Made by a program: the position numbers and the translations under genes. Positions 61,501-64,000 of a stretch of 64,000 bases of DNA are shown here, one piece after another. The number at the start of each line of letters is the position of its first letter. Positions within the stretch are counted from its first letter, which is position 1. The stretch is from Nostoc linckia FACHB-104 (GTDB lineage Bacteria; Cyanobacteriota; Cyanobacteriia; Cyanobacteriales; Nostocaceae): contig NZ_JACJQJ010000045.1 in NCBI RefSeq assembly GCF_014696615.1, forward strand, positions 1 through 64,000. The letters are read 5' to 3'. The notes below the pieces were generated by a model. That model did not search any database. It saw nothing but the letters and a program-made list of their open reading frames with translations, and was not told where the DNA came from.

Positions 61501-62976
61501 CGTATGACCAACTACCTCGGCACGGGAATACCCAGTTATTTCTAAAAAGCGATCGTTCACCTCGACATAGCAACCAGTCTCGAAGCTAATAATATGAATA
61601 AAATCAGGGCTATTGCGGAATATTTTGGCAAATTTGTCCTCCGATTCATTCAGAGCTACTTTGGCGCGTTCAAAAGCTTGTTTTAAGTCTTGAGCTGTTT
61701 GGTTAAAAGATTGAGTTAATAACTGGAGTTCTGCGATCGCAATTTTTTCTGATAGGGGTTGCTGCCATTCTCCTTGGGCTAAAGCCTGACTCGCCTGACT
61801 GAGACGCACAATCGGCTTGGTAATCCTATTTGCCGTAAATATACCAATGCCTATAGTAATAAATAGTGTGAGGCAACATAAGAGCAGCGTCTGAGATTTA
61901 TTCGTCTCAATTTCTTGCATAAAATCCGATGCTGGCACCGCTGTTACCACCAGCCAATCCAACCCATAGCGATCGCTGTAAGGAGATATTTGGACAAAAT
62001 GCCGTTTTTGGTCAATCTCTAAACTCAGTTGGGTATCTTTTTCTATGTGACGGAAGCTACCATACTTTTTGAGTATTTGTTGAGCGAGCGATCTCGTTTG
62101 GACATCTTGACTCTGCACAGCTGGCAATCTTTGCAGTTGACCTTTTCCCGGAGATAAATAAGGTACTTCTAAAGTAGAAGTCGCTACCAAATCTCCAGAA
62201 CGCTCCAGAATAAATGCTTTACCTGAAGATGAGAACTGCAAATTATCTAAAAAAGTGCTGATTTCTGACAACATCACATCAGAAAAAAATACACCTTGGA
62301 ATTCTTTGCCATCATATATGGGAGCCAGCGCCATAATTCCTAAAGATGGAGTTACTTTATGCAGAAAAATTGGCGACCAAGTTTGTTTTTTAGCAATTTT
62401 GGCATAAAGATACCAAGGTAACTGGCGGTTATCAACTTCTAGGGTGTAAACAAGTTTTTTCGCCTGTCCTTTGGAGTCAACCAGATAATGTTTCCGTTTG
62501 CCTAAATGAGACTTTTGCAGTTCGCTCAAGAAGACAGTCCCAATCGATAAATTTTCTTGTGTCAGCTTTTTTGCTTGTTCCACTATCTCTTGACTTTGAA
62601 GCCGTCCGTAGCCAATTTGTTCGCCCTGTGCATTAACAAAAACGCTACTACCCAGCAATGGAGATAGGGTAATTTGCTGCCACAAGTAGTTACGTAATTG
62701 CTGAAAATCTTGGGGGTTAATACTTTTTTGCTGTACAGCTTGAGCGTTAATCGCCATTGCTTGCTGCTGAGTTTGCAAATAAATATCCAGGCGATCGCTA
62801 ATATGGTGGCTGACTTCATGGATCAGCTGATTAGCTAAATTCTCAACTGCTTGCTCACCGTTTTGATAAGACAGATAACCCACCAGCCCAACTGCTCCAA
62901 TTGTTTGCAAAACAAAAGGAATCACTAATACCCACCGCAAAGTAATTTTCGTCAGGGAAGGATGTAGAAGAAACAT
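58579..62976 (-). CDS. six-PAS transmembrane histidine kinase
   Basis: A 1465-residue sensor kinase. Residues about 12-32 and 370-390 are membrane segments (LRWVLVIPFVLQTIGAVGLV; TLLLCCLTLFITIGIGIFTA) that enclose a dCache-type periplasmic sensor. HAMP follows, then six PAS domains, each ending in a PAC-like DI(S/T)-(E/D)-(R/N)-K motif (DYTERIEAE, DISDRKQVE, DITDNKRIA, DISDRKQLE, DISERKQVE, DISEQQAAQ). The kinase has H-box VVSHELRTPLTAIHG and G2 GGTGLGLAI. I set the start at ATG 62976; the open frame runs 32 codons further into STRR DNA (LPAPCSLPPTPSAPSAPLPL), which is not credible. The receiver at 58129 is its likely partner. Confidence 0.92.
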   Translation of the reverse strand: MFLLHPSLTKITLRWVLVIPFVLQTIGAVGLVGYLSYQNGEQAVENLANQLIHEVSHHISDRLDIYLQTQQQAMAINAQAVQQKSINPQDFQQLRNYLWQQITLSPLLGSSVFVNAQGEQIGYGRLQSQEIVEQAKKLTQENLSIGTVFLSELQKSHLGKRKHYLVDSKGQAKKLVYTLEVDNRQLPWYLYAKIAKKQTWSPIFLHKVTPSLGIMALAPIYDGKEFQGVFFSDVMLSEISTFLDNLQFSSSGKAFILERSGDLVATSTLEVPYLSPGKGQLQRLPAVQSQDVQTRSLAQQILKKYGSFRHIEKDTQLSLEIDQKRHFVQISPYSDRYGLDWLVVTAVPASDFMQEIETNKSQTLLLCCLTLFITIGIGIFTANRITKPIVRLSQASQALAQGEWQQPLSEKIAIAELQLLTQSFNQTAQDLKQAFERAKVALNESEDKFAKIFRNSPDFIHIISFETGCYVEVNDRFLEITGYSRAEVVGHTPLELGIAVKPEKLSQMCQLLQTEQRVYNFELELQTKSGEIKIGLISSEWIELEGKPYILSVFKDYTERIEAETALKRSEAALREAQRVAHIGSWEFDVATKTIIWSEELYHIHQLDPHQLPPSTAEILARIVHPDYYGAYQSFYEQLYRGEVAEQDFQIVLPDGSLRYVAAKGEPIFNQQGELVRLVGTVLDISDRKQVELELKQVRDLREAIFNESTDAIFLVKPPPTRLILDCNQRAVELFEVESKAQLIGIQGNILQKRQFTDEELAEIAIEIEQQGFWSREVEYLTNKGNSFWGNLAVKMIQVAGQSMYLVRVTDITDNKRIAAELQQSEARLQNLADASPVVIYTVALDKSGRGPVRYEYLSPAFEEIYEIPVAEALQDAEIIFNEIHPEDRLGYQQAIAHSMEALELFKSEWRIITPSGKMKWIQANSRPERRANGEIIWHGVAQDISDRKQLELALQASQAKLNDILNSVSAIITSMRVFPDRSWDITHVSAGCEVISGYTPEELTTNNNLWTSQIFPEDWQMMEDAVFANICAEQTGTYEYRLHHKDGSICWISQTSSSRWDEAQNCWIVTAVSSDISERKQVEAALRESEERFRRAFDDAAIGMALISIDGQFLQVNRSLCEMVGYSEAELLNLNSLDITHLDDIQTNLAAATQVLKEKQRIYQLKQRYIHKNKSIIWILISVSLVKDQNRKPLYFVAQIQDISEQQAAQRERQQIDQMKDEFISVVSHELRTPLTAIHGALGMLGTGIFEKRPERAKEMLTIALNNCDRLVRLVNDILDLERLDSGKTQLIMETCQINTLMQQAVETVQVIATQAAINLEFTPLFVTITAAPDAIVQTLINLLSNAIKFSPVNSTVWLTAELVTEELNLKQTKFSMTGPYVLFSVKDQGRGIPSEKLETIFGRFQQVDVSDSRQKGGTGLGLAICKSIVQQHGGQIWVESILGQGSTFYFTLPLNQRKLSKQN

Positions 62977-62982
62977 AGGAGC

Positions 62983-63112
62983 AGGGCGAAGAGGCAGGGG
63001 AGCAGAGGGAGCAGAGGGAGTAGGGGGCAGGGAGCAGGGGGCAGGGAGCAGGGGAGAAATTCTTATTACCAATTACCAATTACCCCATGCCCAATGCCCC
63101 ATGCCCAATGCC
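62983..63112. repeat. STRR block before the PAS kinase gene
   Basis: GGGAGCA heptamers (62985-63052) are followed by ACCAATT and CCCAATG heptamers. It is the same two-part arrangement as at 27119-27232 and inside the U32 gene (22088-22186), read here on the plus strand. Confidence 0.85.
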
Positions 63113-63214
63113 CCAAGTATCCAAGTATCCAAGAAAGTTGAGGCAAATGTCAAAATTGGGACTAAAGCCTCGTACAATTGATATCACTTATGCTTCACTC
63201 AGGAGAGTCTAGCC

Positions 63215-63526
63215 ATGCCAATGGCGGTTGGCGTAATTGAAACTTTAGGTTTTCCTTCGGTCTTGGCAGCCGCAGATGCAATGGTTAAATCTGCGGCGGT
63301 CACACTAGTTTATTATGGTCAAGCGGAAAGTGCTCGCTTGTTAGTTGCAGTTCGGGGACATGTTGCTGAAGTTAGAAGAGCAGTAGAAGCAGGAATTGCA
63401 GCTGGAGAACAGGTAAAGGCTGGTACAGTTATCACCCATTACATAGTTCCCAATCCTCCAGAAAATGTGGAAACCATCCTTCCGATCCACTTTACTGAAG
63501 AATCTGAACCTTTCCGTATCTTCTAA
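63215..63526 (+). CDS. ccmK3: carboxysome shell protein CcmK3
   Basis: A 103-residue BMC-domain protein. It begins MPMAVGVIETLGFPSVLAAA and includes DAMVKSAAVTLVYYGQAESA, RGHVAEVRRAVEAG. In CcmK1/CcmK2 the central pore has the KIGS motif and in CcmK4 a related RVGS; here the corresponding loop is YYGQAES. CcmK3 of other cyanobacteria likewise lacks the usual pore motif and does not readily form homohexamers, but mixes with CcmK4. AGGAG lies upstream of the ATG. It is followed by ccmK4 and forms an operon separate from the main ccm cluster. Confidence 0.92.
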   Translation: MPMAVGVIETLGFPSVLAAADAMVKSAAVTLVYYGQAESARLLVAVRGHVAEVRRAVEAGIAAGEQVKAGTVITHYIVPNPPENVETILPIHFTEESEPFRIF

Positions 63527-63612
63527 ACAAGTTCATCATAAAAATTTGTGGCTAAGCTTCGTACAATGTAACTTGTAGCGCCACATAAGTTTATTCATAC
63601 AGGAGATTGTTA

Positions 63613-63960
63613 ATGTCATTACAGGCAGTTGGAGCATTAGAAACTAAGGGTTTTCCTGCTGTTTTAGCCGCAGCGGATGCGATGGTAAAAGCTGGTCGAG
63701 TTACCCTTGTTGGTTATATCAGAGTAGGTAGCGCTCGTTTTACAGTTAATATTCGTGGCGATGTTTCGGAAGTTAAAACCGCGATGGCGGCTGGTGTGGA
63801 AGCAGCCGAAAATGTTTATGGTGGAACTTTGGAATCTTGGGTAATTATTCCTCGTCCCCATGAAAACGTTGAAACTGTTTTACCTATTGGCTATACAGAA
63901 GCTGTGCAACAATACCGAGAATCTGTAGAAAACCCCATCATCAGAGGCAACGGGCGATAA
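63613..63960 (+). CDS. ccmK4: carboxysome shell protein CcmK4
   Basis: A 115-residue BMC-domain protein that forms shell hexamers. It starts [20 protein letters not shown] and has [20 protein letters not shown], with the pore motif RVGS in place of KIGS. The C-terminus ([20 protein letters not shown]) extends beyond the BMC core, as in other CcmK4. AGGAGA six bases upstream of ATG 63613 defines the start; an in-frame TTG at 63607 overlaps that site and is rejected. The gene is 86 bp after ccmK3. A degenerate family A repeat begins 2 bp past its stop. Confidence 0.93.
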   Translation: MSLQAVGALETKGFPAVLAAADAMVKAGRVTLVGYIRVGSARFTVNIRGDVSEVKTAMAAGVEAAENVYGGTLESWVIIPRPHENVETVLPIGYTEAVQQYRESVENPIIRGNGR

Positions 63961-63962
63961 GA

Positions 63963-64000
63963 GACTAACAACTAAAAAGATATCCTATCGCATTGAGGCA
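63963..64000 (+). repeat. probable dispersed family A copy, cut by window end
   Basis: GACTAACAACTAAAAAGATA and TCCTATCGCATTGAGG resemble the start of copy 2 (GGACTTCCAATTAAAAAAAT and ACTATCGCTTTTTTGG), with about 70% similarity. The window ends inside it, so confirmation needs flanking sequence. Confidence 0.35.

Noticed and set aside
62977-63072. 32-residue proline-rich N-terminal extension of the PAS kinase
   Set aside because: Encoded by STRR DNA; the start at 62976 is followed at once by the expected membrane segment.
1-64000. tRNA or rRNA genes
   Set aside because: I looked for tRNA-like cloverleaf and TTCGAATC-type loops and saw none convincing; a tRNAscan-SE run would be decisive.

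Overview
The window is cyanobacterial chromosome, most likely from a filamentous Nostocales-type organism. The basis is the density of GCGATCGC (HIP1-like) octamers, many different 7-bp tandem repeats of the kind known as STRR in heterocystous cyanobacteria, and family content: carboxysome shell proteins CcmK3/CcmK4, a carotenoid isomerase (CrtISO), a CYP110-type P450, DUF760, DUF1824 and DUF2808 proteins, a cyanovirin-N homology protein, and very large Ser/Thr-kinase/histidine-kinase hybrids. No tRNA, rRNA, CRISPR array, prophage or complete insertion sequence was recognised. The genus cannot be fixed from the sequence alone.

Layout. 0.5-7.9 kb: a two-component pair followed by a convergent 1821-residue Ser/Thr kinase-ATPase-GAF-histidine kinase. 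8.4-11 kb: a DUF2808 exported protein, a small membrane-protein pair and a phosphoribosyltransferase. 11.6-15.4 kb: two convergent extracellular beta-helix proteins, one with RTX calcium-binding repeats. 16-20 kb: an ABC-2 exporter and small stress or membrane proteins. 20-30 kb: a U32 peptidase, a hydrolase, polyphosphate kinase (ppk1), shikimate dehydrogenase (aroE) and a HAMP histidine kinase. 30-36 kb: a hydrolase, hypotheticals, a Uma2 protein and the yggT / YtxH-like / upp group. 36-48 kb: CrtISO, an AMIN plus class-A serine hydrolase, a CVNH lectin, purT, a pentapeptide protein, an ABC-F ATPase, DUF1824, an SPFH protein and an ABC exporter. 48-52.3 kb: an adhesin-like RTX protein, a decayed paralogue tail and a broken HigBA module. 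52.3-64 kb: an acyltransferase, a P450, a ParA plus coiled-coil pair, a hydrolase, a six-PAS histidine kinase with its response regulator, and ccmK3-ccmK4.

How genes work together. Clear functional units are HK-RR (516-2289), the ABC-2 exporter (16099-17775), HK-RR (58129-62976), ccmK3-ccmK4 (63215-63960) and ParA plus coiled-coil partner (54672-55915). The last pair lies about 7 kb from the shell genes and has the layout of a type 2 McdA/McdB carboxysome-positioning system; this is an inference but the most interesting functional hypothesis here.

The other strong theme is repetitive DNA. There are two MITE-like dispersed families (about 100-122 bp, called A and B below), a perfect palindrome built on GACGCGATTAATCGCGTC in four places, and many 7-bp tandem repeats. 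These repeats enter genes: one is read in frame inside the U32 peptidase, others supply stop codons or false N-terminal extensions, and an inverted repeat truncates a HigA antitoxin.
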